From Nageia nagi (Eukaryota > Pinophyta): a DNA stretch of 64,000 nt. A model generated the notes under the pieces. It was not told the DNA's origin. It worked only from the letters and a program-made list of their open reading frames with translations, and searched no databases. The translations under genes and the position numbers were made by a program. This document shows, in pieces, positions 10,560 to 21,989 of the stretch (position 1 is its first letter; every line of letters begins with the position of its first letter). Location of the stretch: contig JBITNC010000001.1 of assembly GCA_050084985.1 (NCBI GenBank), positions 29,884,001 through 29,948,000 of the forward strand. Direction: 5' to 3'.

Positions 10560-11190
10560 AGATGTTGATCCTAGATGAGTACATATGCTACATGGAGGAT
10601 GAACCAACTGCTTGGAATTTGTATTTTGATGGATCTAAAAATTATTATGGAGTGGGGGCATGTATTGTATTGATTTATCATACAAATGAGGTAATCCCCA
10701 TGTATTACAAACTTGGATTTGAATGTACTAATATTATGGTAGAGTATGAAGCTCTTATATTGGGTCTAAAAGTAGTTGTAACATTAAAAATAAGAGATTT
10801 GGAGATATATGATGATTCATAGCTTGTAATTAACCAATTAAAGTATATTTTTTATACAAAGGATTAAAGTTTGATACCATATAAAATAGTGGTTAATGAT
10901 TTTTTGGATCAATTTGATAGATATAGTATTTAGAATATCCCACACACTAATAACATGTATGTAGATGTAATGGTAAGTGCAGCTTCTCTTGCACCAAGTG
11001 AGATAGAGGATGAAGAGACAATATTGAATATCCATAAGCTTGGTACACCTTCCTACATTGAGGATATGCATGAAATAGAGACATTTCTTATTGTTGAGGA
11101 AAATAATTTTCAAAATTGGTATTTTGATATTTACAATTATTTGAAAAATAAACAATTTTTGATGATTATGATAGAAATGAAAAAGTGAGA
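10560..11190 (+). pseudogene. Gypsy-1 second (archaeal-type) RNase H
   Basis: Well preserved: WNLYFDGSKNYYGVGACIVL, then VEYEALILGLKVV, then DLEIYDDS, stop, LVINQL, and further on IPHTNNMYVDVMVSAASL (the usual R..N..ADALA region). It lies between the first RNase H and integrase, the Tat arrangement. The Asp, Glu and Asp of the active site are all present, though a stop follows the third. The piece at 10955-11188 is the acidic linker into integrase. Confidence 0.75.
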
Positions 11191-11199
11191 TTAAAGAGG

Positions 11200-12372
11200 A
11201 CTATTATTTAACATTTAATCATTAGTGAGGTATTGTATAAAATATATTTTAATGATGATTTATTGAGATATCTTACAGAGTATGAAATAGCTACAACATT
11301 AGACTAGGCACATGATGTATTATATGGAGATCATTTTCATGTAAAGGCATTGTATACTGATATTTTGTGAATTGGTTACTATTATCCCATAGAAGAAGAT
11401 TGTTAGAATAATGCAAAAACTTGTTTACAATGTCAAAATCATGCTAATATAGAAAAATAGCTCAATCAAGAATTGAATTCTATTATCTCACCATGGCCAT
11501 TTGCTACTTAGGGCATAGATTTGATTGGGATCATCAATCTTCACTCATGGGAAGGCCATAAATTTGTCATCATAGCTATATAATTCAACACAAAGTGGGT
11601 TAAAACCAATCCTATGAAATCAATCACACAATATAAGATCATTGGATTCCTCACTGAAAATATCATTACAAGATTTAGGGTGCTATAATAATTGATAATG
11701 GATAATGGACCAAACTTCAAAGGTAAGCAAATGAAAGATTTTTGCAAGAAGTTTCATATTATGTAAACATTTTCTTCAATTTACTATCCTCAAGGTAAAG
11801 GTAAAGAGGAAGCTACTAACAATACTATCAAGAGTATTTTGTCAAAAACCTAAGATAGATACAAAAAGGATTGGCATGAGCAGTTACCATTTGCTCTTTA
11901 GGCATATAGAACAAGTGTTAGAATACCCATTGGGAAAACACCATTCTCATTGATGTATGGAGATGAAGTTGTCATACCATTGGAGTTAGAGATCCCATCC
12001 CTATGGATTTCATTACAAGGTGATATTTTGGATGAGGAAGTAAGAAAGGCTAGGTTGCAATAATTGGAGTCACTAGATGAAAAGAGAATCAAAGCAATTG
12101 AACATCAGAAGGATTACCATGTACATCTAAAAACAACATTTGGAAAGAAGATAAAATCCAAGGAATTAAAAGTGAGAGAATTAATACTAAAAGAGAATAT
12201 CAATAAGAAAACTACAACTGATGAGGTTAAAGTGAAATTTGAACTAAATTGGTTCGGTCCATTTATTTTAGTGAAAGCAACAAGATCAAGATCATACAAA
12301 TTATCATCCATGGATGGCAAAGAAGAACCAAATAACTTCAATTCCACCCATATTAAATGGTTTTTTGTGTAA
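11200..12372 (+). pseudogene. Gypsy-1 integrase remnant
   Basis: Zinc-finger remnants HFHVKALYTDIL and GYYYPIEED with CQNHAN; core with GIDLIGIINLHSW (first Asp), LIMDNGPNFKGKQ (second Asp) and KEEATNNTIKSIL (Glu), then TPFSLMYGDEVV. The last 102 codons (12064-12372) are open and contain the C-terminal barrel FELNWFGPFILVKATRS. It ends with HIKWFFV and a stop, without a chromodomain. Several stops (Q or W codons turned into stops) lie in the zinc finger and core. Confidence 0.8.
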
Positions 12373-12580
12373 CTTTAGTGGCATTGTACCTTACAACATA
12401 ACAAATATCACATGCAAGGTACATGTACTATAGTTTTCGTTTTTAGTTTTCCATTTTATTATATTATTTTCATGCAGCTAATAGTGTGCACTTACTATTT
12501 ATATGTCATGAACTACATGCATTAACTAAGAAAAAAATGAGAAAAAGTGAAAAATATTATTAAAAGTATAATGTCTACAG

Positions 12581-12930
12581 ATCATGGACATAAAATTTTA
12601 GGTCATCAATGGCCAATGATATGGCTAGTGAGAGTTCACTCACTTAAAAGATAAATCGGTGATGCAACCATAAGCAAGATATGGATATTGATTCATCATC
12701 AATGGATGATGCAAATTACTATGTATCCACATGGTTTTTTCTTTAAACCATACAAATCATACTATCTTAAGGTCATATACATAAAATATATAACCACTAA
12801 TAGCCAATGACATAGCTAGTGAGAGTTCACTCACTTAAAAGATGAACCAATGATGTAGATGTAAGTAGATTGCTGACATTAACTCATCATCAATGGATGA
12901 TGCAACTCACTATGTATCCAACATATTTCA
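12581..12930 (+). repeat. Two tandem copies of a ~190-bp hairpin-bearing repeat in the Gypsy-1 3' region
   Basis: Two diverged units, with the core gtgagagttcactcac at 12628 and again at 12819, a period of 191. Each unit contains two inverted repeats: agtgag/ctcact around a 6-base loop, and catcatc/gatgatg around aatg. The same two-unit block is present in Gypsy-2 (34557-34900). It lies between the integrase stop and the PPT, outside any domain. Confidence 0.75.
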
Positions 12931-13109
12931 TGTAGGATATATCTAACGTATTTTTATAGGTAACTAAATCATGAGAAGAAAAGAAAATATTGCAAAACTC
13001 ACACCATTAGCAATATGTTCACTTTTCCTACACTATTAACAATGTGCAAATCAATGGCATTTCATCACAAACAAAATGACCTCTTCTATATCAAGTCATG
13101 GATGTAAGT

Positions 13110-13430
13110 GCATCAATTTATTGACTAGCATAAATGATGGAATGATCAAATTTATGGTTGAGTAGTGCAAGGGGTAAAACAACTTCATCTATTTCATAGA
13201 TTGTATGTGGAACCATAAGACTCCTTGCTATTAGAATTCCTTCCATGATAGAAATATCACCAGGGTAAAATAGATATAGTTCTTTAGATTTTGTCTTTGC
13301 TGCACCACTCATGGAGATTTCTTGGGGTAACCAAGTCAAAAGGGTTCAACAAAGGACCCTCATCATCATCATCATCATCAAGTGGCAATGCAAAGAAAGA
13401 GTTTAGAGTTCTTAAAATTTTCTTTTATAC
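13110..13430 (-). CDS. Antisense open frame in the Gypsy-1 3' region, unrecognised
   Basis: On the strand opposite to the element, 13118-13339 is open for 74 codons and ends at a stop at its left end. The translation looks protein-like (KELYLFYPGDISIMEG, then IYEIDEVVLPLALL). Just upstream another frame is open and reads a run of six aspartates from the CAT repeat, then EGPLLNPFDLVTP. A frameshift near 13335 would join the two. I recognise no family and there is no ATG at the start of the main frame. It may be a captured host fragment, an extra antisense ORF of the kind reported in some plant Gypsy elements, or chance. Confidence 0.3.
13361..13380. repeat. CAT trinucleotide microsatellite
   Basis: Twenty bases of uninterrupted CAT repeat between the tandem-repeat block and the PPT of Gypsy-1. 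On the minus strand it could encode an aspartate run in the frame described at 13110-13430. Confidence 0.85.
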
Positions 13431-13473
13431 TTCTTATTTGGATATGTAATTTCATTGCTTCAATCACACCTCC

Positions 13474-13487
13474 AAAGAGGGGTGAAA
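13474..13487 (+). promoter_or_regulatory. Gypsy-1 polypurine tract
   Basis: The tract aaagaggggtgaaa ends exactly one base before the 3' LTR. All bases but one are purines. It is the expected plus-strand priming site. Confidence 0.85.
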
Positions 13488-14107
13488 TGTAGATGTCTAA
13501 AAATTAATTATTATTTATTAAATAATTCATTTTATAGCATCAAGAATATTTATTGTAAAAAGGGGTCAAAATATACCCAAGGTAATATAATTGATGTAAT
13601 GGAACATTATATGATGTAAAGGGTGTCAAATATAAGGAAGATATAATAAACAATGTAATGTGCAATGATCCCAAGAATCCAAGGGGATCCAAATGTTGCT
13701 ATAAAATAACATCAAAGGAAACCCAAATAGGGATCATGTGAGGGAATCTGAAATACCAAGAGAGATACCAAAACATGCAAGATCACTTTATCCTACCAAC
13801 AATGGTATTTTGTAACATGACCTCTACATAGATTTGTTAAACCCTTCATCTTGCTTTCACATATTTGTTGTTCTGTTTGTAGATTTGCTTGTTACATGCA
13901 ACTAACAACATGTTAATTTAGGCCATTGGCATTCTGTATTGTGATGATTGATGAATAGTTATTGTTATTTCATGTTCATGTGATTATGATGAAGGTACAT
14001 TGATTATCATTATTTTTTTTATACCATATTTCTCATATATGCTTCAATTACATATTATAGATAAATAGTGCATCAATTTATTATTTATGCATTATTTGAG
14101 GTCTACA
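13488..14107 (+). repeat. Gypsy-1 3' LTR
   Basis: It runs from tgtagatgtctaaaa to gaggtctaca, aligns with 5603-6232, is preceded by the PPT and followed by the TAAAC target duplication at 14108-14112. It is also clearly similar to the Gypsy-2 LTRs. Confidence 0.93.
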
Positions 14108-14112
14108 TAAAC

Positions 14113-15030
14113 CCTATCCTTTCCATTGAAATAAATGAAAATATATTTAGACAAAGGATCATACAAAAGGTGATAAATATTCCAATGTATTACAAAATAC
14201 ACCTTCAGTTGGTTTAGGTAGTGGAATTAGCATTGATTTTATAGCACATGTATATACAAATAATGTTTGAGTAGGAACACTTATCAATGTTATTAATTTT
14301 TCCACCACATTAGGGGATTCATTAGGTCATCCAATGTATTGGGTAGAGGTAATATTAAATATTATGTATTCAATCTCATATTCCCCTATACCTAAGTCAA
14401 ACAAATTTACTATTATTGGATAAATGTTTGATGATTTTTCATGTTCTTTATCATCATCTTTTTGAGATGAGACATTTACTTGGGATGAATCCTTTGATGA
14501 GTAAGATTTGTTTAATTCATCTAATTTACAAGCTCTTTCTTCCAAAGAACTCTTTTCTTGTGGTGTTGCATTCATTTTTGGTTGTGAACTATTATCAAAC
14601 TTTTGCTCATCATTGAATAACTCTTTTTGATTAATCATTTATTTTTCTTTTGAATAACTCAAACAAATATGTTTTAACTTATGAATTCTTTAGTTTCTAA
14701 TGTAAAGCACCTTTTAGAGAGACCTTAGGAGGTTATAGTTTAAGTATACTAGGTTGTACAAAAACCTTATCTTGTTGATTATTTGATTTATCATTTTTCC
14801 TCACTTGTATCTTTTGGGCTCTTGTAGAAACACTTATCATGCCTATGAAAGTTGAATTATCTTGATTCCATTTATGTGTTACTTGCTTTTCACTTGAATG
14901 TAATGAAACATTATTAGCTAGATGTTGTGGAAATGGGTTTTGATAAATCCTTAAGTTTTGATTAAGAATTGTAATGGGATTATCAACCTCCAACTTTTCA
15001 TTATCAAACATTGAATCCTAAACTATATTA
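14113..15030 (-). pseudogene. Gypsy-0 region between gag and G-patch motif
   Basis: Two open minus-strand frames (14327-14638, 103 codons; 14733-15011, 92 codons) rich in Ser, Asn, Lys and acidic residues, with no domain I recognise. By position this is the C-terminal gag extension and where the protease should be, but I see no DTG/DSG segment. The right part continues directly from the gag zinc knuckle. Confidence 0.35.
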
Positions 15031-17300
15031 TTCAATGTTTTACATTTATTTGTATCATGACCCTTTTGATGATGGAAATGAAAAAAATCACTTTCATTAT
15101 ACCATCTACTTTCTTTAGTTTTAGGATTTTCTAGTCTTATCTTAGGCAAAGTGATTATTTTATGGTCACATAACTTTCTTAAAATATCATGAAGAGATTT
15201 TGATTAGGGTGTATATTTTCTTTTAGGTCTAAAATCTCTTTTTGTATTTTGAGGTGGAGATGATTCCATTTCTTTTGCAATTGAGACCTTATTAGATGTT
15301 AATTATTTACTTGTTTGTTCTATTTGATTTTTAATCCTAGTATAAGCTTCTTCTTTTTTATTTATTATCTCTCCATATTGAATTCTAACATTTTTAATGA
15401 TGATTTATTTAAATATAGCTTCTTCAAAAGTTTTATGTTGTTGAATTAACAATGCACTAGTAATAGATCTCAAACAACTTTGATTAAATAATTTGACCAA
15501 TTTTTCTTGAGGTAAAGTATATGGCATACTTATTAATATCACCCTCCATTGTGAAATAAAATTATTAACTAATTTATAGAGAAATTATTGCAATCTCAAG
15601 AGATCAATAATGGAGGTTTTATCTTTAATGTTGATTCTAAAATTTTCTAGAAACAAATTTGCTAATTGAGAATATGAGCTAATGCTATATTCTAGCAAAG
15701 CATTCTACCAATCCATTTCTTGGCTAGCAAGCATCATGGAAAATGTACGTAGTATTAATGCATCATAATTAATAATCAAATAACTTGAATATTTAAATTT
15801 CCATAAATGTTCTTTAGAATCTTCCTTTGAATTATTCAATTTTTAGAACTTCAAACTTAAAGGAATTTCCTTCTTTGGAAAACTAGGATGAATTAATTCA
15901 TGTTAAATTATTTCATAAGATATTTTATGTTTATCTTGCATACATAAATTCTTTTTTACTTTTTTTAATATTTTATATAGATCATTATCTGCCTTTGTTT
16001 CCCTTCTTGTAGTTGATTTTATGAGTACATAGGGTATTCTTCATTTCTTGGATATTTTCCTTATTTTGGATAGTTTTCTTATTCATATACTTTAAAAGAT
16101 CCATATTGATGTTATAAAGGTGTTCTTACATCATAATATCCCTCACCATATGGTGGTGTCATAGGTGGAGGTTGGTAAGGTGGTCTAGTGGGAAATTGTT
16201 TCCAAGGAGGTTGATATCCTTTTCCTCTATCCTGAGGTGGGGGAAAATGATACCTTTGAAGTTCATTTTATCTATTTCTTAATGAAATTTATTTCTTCTT
16301 AGCAAAATAAGCATCTTGATATCTATATACCCTAATTCCTTGGGGAGATAATGATTATTATTTAGGCTATGATTTATCACCTATATTCAAACCTTGATCA
16401 ACACTAACTTGACCTTGAGTTTGAATATTTTATCTATTTGAAGAAGTTCTACTTTGATATATATTTGACATAGGTTGAGTTTGAGCTTGATGTTGCTTAG
16501 TCAATTTAATTATATGCCTCTTTTATTGATCATGTTGAGCCAATATTTGTTTTTGACGTTGCGTATTTTGTTATTGAACATCCCTTTATTGATATAAATT
16601 TATTTGAGGTGCATATTCTTTCTTATAAGGATAAGGAGGTATCTCTTGCAACTTAAATTTTGATACATATTGATGACCTTATTATCCTTGATTAGATTTT
16701 TAAGCCTTACCAAAGGAGATGATGTGCTAAATTTCAAGATATGAAAAAGGATTTTCATATAACATAAAGCCATTTCTTATTTCAAGCATAGGAGTTACTG
16801 TATATATGAAGATTTGATCATTGAATTCTTCCATTTGCCTTAAAATTATAAAAGGTGAATAATCATCTATTCTTAAATATGATTAAACCAAACATCCATT
16901 TGGAAAGTATCATGTAATATGATCATAATTAGGCCTAAAATAACCTCTTTGCATTACTATATCATCTGATTATGCTTTTGAAGAAGGCACTCTCCATTCT
17001 TGATTATTAGGTGTTTCATTCATTACTTTTTATTCATCTTCCCTTAGGTTCCTTCCATATGGGGGTTGACTATGTGCATAGGGTGAATATGGAGGAATTC
17101 TTAATTGTGTTAGAGTTCATCTAACATCATGTAAATAATTATTTAAAGGATCTCATTGTACCTCAAAATTTTCATCTCAAGGTGTTTCTCTTCTTGATTG
17201 AGTCCTATGAGATCTAAGACTTTCTCTTTCTTCTAAATCATGCTCATCCTGAGGATCCTACTCGTGATGAGCTCTTTGATAATGATTTTGGACCATTTCA
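15030..17300 (-). pseudogene. Gypsy-0 gag remnant
   Basis: Reading leftward: a glutamine-rich N-terminal part at about 16400-16640 (for example KLTKQHQAQTQPMSN), a Gag fold at about 15440-15860 (HLWKFKYSSYLI, then LASQEMDW and FLENFRINIKDKTSIIDLL), and a zinc knuckle at 15030-15095 reading FHFHHQKGHDTNKC, where the first cysteine is lost. Stops are frequent. The layout resembles gag of plant Tat elements. Confidence 0.6.
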
Positions 17301-17409
17301 TATTTTTTATATTTTTATCAAACTACAAAATAACACAAACATCAAACATAGCAATTATATTTTTATTTTATATTTATGGGAAAATAATTGAGCGCACAAA
17401 CATCCTACA

Positions 17410-20040
17410 TGTAGACTTACTTTTTGATATGTTTATCTTCTATCTTTTTGATAAATTCAATTAATCTTTGTTATATGATAAATGTAAATTGTATGTTTTA
17501 ATATTTTTAGTTTTCCTTACTTGAGTTTTTGTAATCAAGTATTTAATCAAGGTAGGTTGGTAATCCTAAAAGGCTAACTATGACTAAGTAATGAATTGGT
17601 ACTTAAAGTGGTTCTCTTAGTGCAATGGGGTTTAAGGGATATCATTAAGAACTATATCAACGATTAAATCAAAGTATAACCCCTTTTTTATACTCATTTG
17701 ATGGAAAGTAACAACTTCTAACCTATGAACCCGATACTTATCTTTAAGTTTTGGCTCTAAGGCTCATAGCATTTCATTGGTCGGTACATAAGAGAATAAG
17801 AATCAATGGTTGGTAATGACATCTAACTCATTGATGTTCATTTTATAAGGTCTTATTATTATTCAAATAAAATAAAGCATATATGAATGTAATTTTTAAC
17901 CATATATGTAAATTGATTAAAAATTCCTTTAATGTGATTCAAACAATATTTTCATTAGTGTATATATTGATCTAATCAACCCATAAAGTTCATTACCAAA
18001 TTAATAAGATTTTTTTACCAACCTTAAATGAGACTCATTCACCCTTCCATCTATGGAAGTAATTAAGTGCGATTCATTACCTCTTCTTATGAGTCTCATA
18101 AACCTTAGACCGCCTTTTGGCATGGTAAGGGAAGATAAGAAAAAAATGTTTAATGTGTGTAAATTGATTAAATGTAGGTTCTTTCCTCCTCTTCAAGTCA
18201 CATCAACCTTCGACCACCTTTCGACATGTTAAGGGAAGATAAGTAAGAGTATTAGTGTGACTATAAATTTTAAATGAAATGTAAATTCACTACCCCTTTT
18301 ATTTAACTTTTTTGATCGCTTGAGATCACCAAAAGGTGCAAAAGCAAGAGCATACTTTGTTAAATAAAAGTAATTTCATGTAAGTGTAACCAACACATTC
18401 ATTAACCAATTAATGTACTATTTTACCATTAAATTCAATTTATTTACCTTAAATTAATTCCAAATTTAATCAAGATTAATTAACCCCTTCCAAGTATGGA
18501 AGTAACTTAGTATGGATTCCTTGACCAAATTATGTGATAATGTGAAAATGTAAAAGTTTATTTACTCTTTTCCTATTAAATCCATTTTGATCACCTAAGA
18601 TCGCTTTTAAATGCAAAGGGAGAGAATAAGTTGATGATATAGAAAAAGTATGTAAGTGAGGTGCTTTGCAATGATCCTTACCCAAAAAATAAGTAAATTG
18701 AACTTTAAAACTAAATAATAATAATAATAAATTAATGCATTTCTAACATTAACATCAACTACCCTTTCCTACATGCAATTTGATCAAAGGGATCATAAAC
18801 AAGGGGTTCATTCCCATTTTTCATCTTATATTCCTACATTGTGCTTGTTGTATTGATGAAAATTGAGAATCCTAACTCTATCCAAGAAATGCTAGCATTC
18901 TATCCTAATCACTGGCATCCCAATCCAATCATTAGTGTCGACTACCAAATTGCTAACAACTCTATCACTAAATTTGGAAAAACATAAAATAGAAAAAACT
19001 TCAATTAGACTTAATACCATAAGATACAAAATAAATAAATAATTGTAAAAACCTAAGAAATCCCTTATGCTTAATCACTTATGTTGTCTACATGCGAGGG
19101 GTCCTCCTTGTAGTGTTATAAATATTAACCTTAAAAAGTAACTTTTTAGAAAATAAGACAAACACACATCAATTACCAATATATATTTTATTACTCTTTG
19201 GCATCACCTCAAATTGTACAAAATTAATCTCTAGATTCATCACCCTACTTGAAGGGCTTTTACAAAATTGTATTTTAGAGGGTCTTGGGCTTTTTACAGA
19301 GTTGTCAATAATTAGGATGAAGTCACTAATGGTTGTATTCAATTGTTGGTGTCCAATATGTAGTTGCTAGTGTTTTTGTAACTAGAGTGTATTTTTTATT
19401 GATTATCCTCTCCTACTTTGTTTCATTATTGTATCTTAATTCTTGGCAATTCCTACCTCAATGAACCTTTAATATTCCTCACTTTAGCACCTATGGACCC
19501 TGTACATATGCCAAAATAAAATATCAAACATACTTACTCATATAAAAATATCAAATAGTGAACTCAATAATCATAAAAAAGTGCATAAATGAAGTACTTA
19601 ACTCTTAAGAATATCTAAATGAATTTCTATAGAGTAATCCTACTTTGAATTTGGGTCCCTTTATTCATTCTTGAAGGTTTTACTTATAGTTTTCAAAATT
19701 GGTTAGATTTTATATTTTGGAGGCCTAAAACTTGGTCCAAGAGCTCATCCAGATCTAAAATGGTTATAGCTTTATACATAAAGCTACAAAAGTGACCTTG
19801 ACTCACTCCTAACCCATATATTTGAGGGATGAATCACACCACAACTCACTATCTTGTTTTAGCTTTGCTAATTGTAGAGTCATTGATGTTCTAGGATTGG
19901 ATGCTAACATATGGCTTTGATTATCGACATTTTGAGTCAAATGCTAGTGATTCTCATTTATTATAACTTTTATAGTAAATATTAATATTTTTACCCCTTC
20001 ATTCAATTTTCAATCAAGGGGTCATTTTTAGGTGTCTACA
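17410..20040 (-). repeat. Gypsy-0 5' LTR (2.6 kb)
   Basis: The block begins tgtagact at 17410 and ends ggtgtctaca at 20040, the same terminal TGTAGA...TCTACA pattern as the Gypsy-1 and Gypsy-2 LTRs, in the orientation expected to the right of a minus-strand gag. Its right 1.5 kb is similar to 25463-27034. Inside are diverged repeats of a segment like ttttggcatggtaagggaag (about 18105-18140 and 18210-18245, with weaker ones at 18310 and 18590). No PBS-like sequence is convincing next to 17410. Confidence 0.6.
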
Positions 20041-20126
20041 CAAAATATCTAAGGATACCCAATTGATTTAAATTGATTTGTGATCATAAAACTATAAAAT
20101 AAATGGATAAACAATGCAATATAATA
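20041..20126. other. Short spacer between Gypsy-0 LTR and Copia-A
   Basis: Eighty-six AT-rich bases between the end of the LTR and the estimated start of the Copia-A LTR. I see no feature in it. It should be the DNA that originally flanked Gypsy-0. Confidence 0.4.
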
Positions 20127-20629
20127 TGAAATTTGAAAGAACTAACACTAATAAGATAATTCTTAATCAACCAATATCACATGAAATCTCTCAATTCACA
20201 TCTAACTATCACACAAAGCAATCTCACAAAGATAACATAAGATGTAAATGGTTCCTTCTACTAGGAGTACATCCACTAACTAGATCTCTCTTCTTAACAA
20301 ATATGAACTCTTACAATCCTCTTACTCTTTTCTTTTAACTACTATCCTAGAGCATAAATTTACTCCACAATTGGTGTATCATCACAAAGAGGGAGCCTTC
20401 TATTTATAGGCCAAAATCTCTCTTTGGATCACCCTTTATCTAATGTACAAAAGCATGACATGTACATCCTTTTACCCAAGGGGCATGCTCATAACATGGA
20501 GTGTAGGACAAGTTACTTTATCATATTCAGTTAAATACTTAAGGTATCAAATGATACCCTTAAGTATTAGTGAACTTACATATAAGATTTAATACAAACC
20601 TTTGCAATAATGCATTATACATTTCAACA
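20127..20629 (-). repeat. Copia-A 3' LTR
   Basis: Reverse-complement match to the Copia-B LTRs. The right edge is exact (atttcaaca, the complement of tgttggaat). The left edge is approximate. It carries the TATA-like ctatttatag at 20400-20409 and the large palindrome at 20526-20574. Confidence 0.8.
20400..20409 (-). promoter_or_regulatory. TATA box of the Copia-A LTR
   Basis: On the minus strand this reads ctataaatag, at the place where the Copia-B LTRs have ctatatatag (49011-49020) and ctataaatag (57013-57022). Conservation among three copies supports it as the LTR promoter element. Confidence 0.55.
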
Positions 20630-20641
20630 CCCCCTCTTAAT
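20630..20641 (-). promoter_or_regulatory. Copia-A polypurine tract
   Basis: The plus strand reads ccccctcttaat directly beside the LTR edge, so the element strand reads attaagaggggg. Copia-B has attaaaggggag at the same place. Confidence 0.75.
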
Positions 20642-21104
20642 GCAATATTTGGATAGAGCAAGTAAGAGAGAAGAAAAAGAGAAAGTAAGAGAATTCTTCT
20701 CCAAATAGATATAATGAAAATGAAATTTTTTTTACATATTTGTGAAGTAAGAAAGATCTAGTTTGAGACTCACTACTTTGTAAAATACAATCATTAAGCA
20801 TAATCGATTTCAATGTACATGAAGTAGTCATCTAATTGGAATTCATAAAGAGTCTCCAAGAGCTTGCATACCTGAGGTAAGTAACCTACAATCTCAAAGG
20901 AACCTACAAGTCATAAGTAGCTCAAATAACAAGATTAGTTAGATGCATCATATTCATATCAACAAGGATAGATGAATCACACAAATGCCATCATGAACTA
21001 ATCAATGGTTTACTATAAGTCATTACGAAGATGCCATGCCAAAAACTTATAGTCACTTGCTGTATATAAAACATGTGTTGATTATCATTACAAAATAGAG
21101 CAAG

Positions 21105-21330
21105 CACATATGAGTTCCTCACATATAAATAATTAAGAAGTGTCAAAATACACATAAGAGTTCCTCACACATGGATAACTGAATAATGCTAGATTGACCA
21201 AAAATAAAGTATGCACATACGATTTTCTCACATATGAATAACTAAATAGTGCCAAAAGACACATAAGAGTTCTTCACACATGGATAACTAAATAGTGCTA
21301 GATTGGCCAATTTATATAACAAGTTCCTCA
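21105..21330 (-). repeat. Short tandem repeats in the Copia-A 3' region
   Basis: About five diverged copies of a unit centred on agttcctcacacatggataac, spaced 46-60 bases apart. The matching part of Copia-B (56130-56345) has four copies of the same unit on the other strand. It lies between the RNase H stop and the PPT. Confidence 0.7.
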
Positions 21331-21429
21331 CACAAAGTGAACTTACCATGAAGGTGTACAATAAAATCAACACTATACAACACAAAATCCTCTTAGGGTG
21401 AAGTTATCATCACAAACATGAATTCAACA

Positions 21430-21890
21430 TAAGAATTCAAACTTCACTCCCCCTTGAGAGCAACTTCACCAAATCGATAGCATCCCTAAGCTTATAGAAC
21501 TGAGCTTTTAGGAGCAGCTTGGTAAACAAATCAATGGAGTTCAAGGTGGATGGACAATACTCTAGGTGTATAATGCCATCAAGAACCTTCTCTTTGATAA
21601 AATGGGCATGGATTTCCACATGTTTTATTCCCTATGGAACACTAGATTCTTAGCCAAAGAAATAGCCAATTGATTATATAAAAATATCAAATATAATCCA
21701 CTTTGCTCATACCAAATTTCTTTTAGAAGATGCCTTAGCCAAATGGCTTTCTAGGTTGTAATAGTCATGGCGTGATATTCAACTTCTATGATGGAAAGAG
21801 AAATAGTAGGTTGCTTCTTGGAAGCTTAAGAGATAGGACCTAAACCAATCCTAAACACATATGCAAAGGTTGACTTCCTATCATTTCTCT
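21430..21890 (-). pseudogene. Copia-A RNase H remnant
   Basis: The C-terminal 60 codons are open at 21437-21619 (AHFIKEKVLDGIIHLEYCPS, then LLKAQFYKLRDAIDL). Further upstream the strand reads the Copia RNase H segment around the usual TISLSxxEAEY and QEAIWL, broken by stops. It matches Copia-B 55520-56028 closely. Confidence 0.75.
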
Positions 21891-21989
21891 CCTCCATAAT
21901 TAGAATTTGAGAATCTAGGTAGAAAAAATGAGGGCAACTTGGAATACTTGAGAGCTAGATCCTTAATCCTTGCAACAACCTCAAGATTT

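Larger units (their letters stand above)
5603..14107 (+). mobile_element. Gypsy-1: full-length Tat-type Ty3/Gypsy element (8.5 kb)
   Basis: A complete but decayed element with 5' LTR (5603-6232), PBS position, gag, protease, G-patch-like motif, reverse transcriptase, RNase H, second RNase H, integrase, a 3' region with tandem repeats and an antisense open frame, PPT and 3' LTR (13488-14107). Perfect 5-bp target duplications flank it. It inserted into Gypsy-0. Gypsy-2 at 33880-42178 belongs to the same family. Most of the differences I can see between the first 120 bases of its two LTRs are transitions. Its catalytic YVDD reads YVDG, and stops occur in every domain. Confidence 0.92.
1700..20040 (-). 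mobile_element. Gypsy-0: decayed Tat-type Ty3/Gypsy element, split by Gypsy-1
   Basis: Reading leftward on the minus strand: a 2.6 kb 5' LTR (20040 to 17410), a gag remnant with a Q-rich N-terminal part and a zinc knuckle, a G-patch-like motif, reverse transcriptase with an intact YVDDLLAKS, RNase H, a second RNase H and integrase. The element is broken between 5602 and 14108 by Gypsy-1. The flanks of that insertion rejoin into one reading frame. No 3' LTR is visible to the left, so the left limit is approximate. Two RNase H domains and no visible chromodomain indicate the Tat lineage. Many in-frame stops make it non-autonomous. LTR assignment rests on orientation and position; I saw no convincing PBS. 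Confidence 0.7.

Noticed and set aside
12114-12347. 77-codon minus-strand frame
   Set aside because: It is the complement of the open integrase C-terminal part of Gypsy-1.
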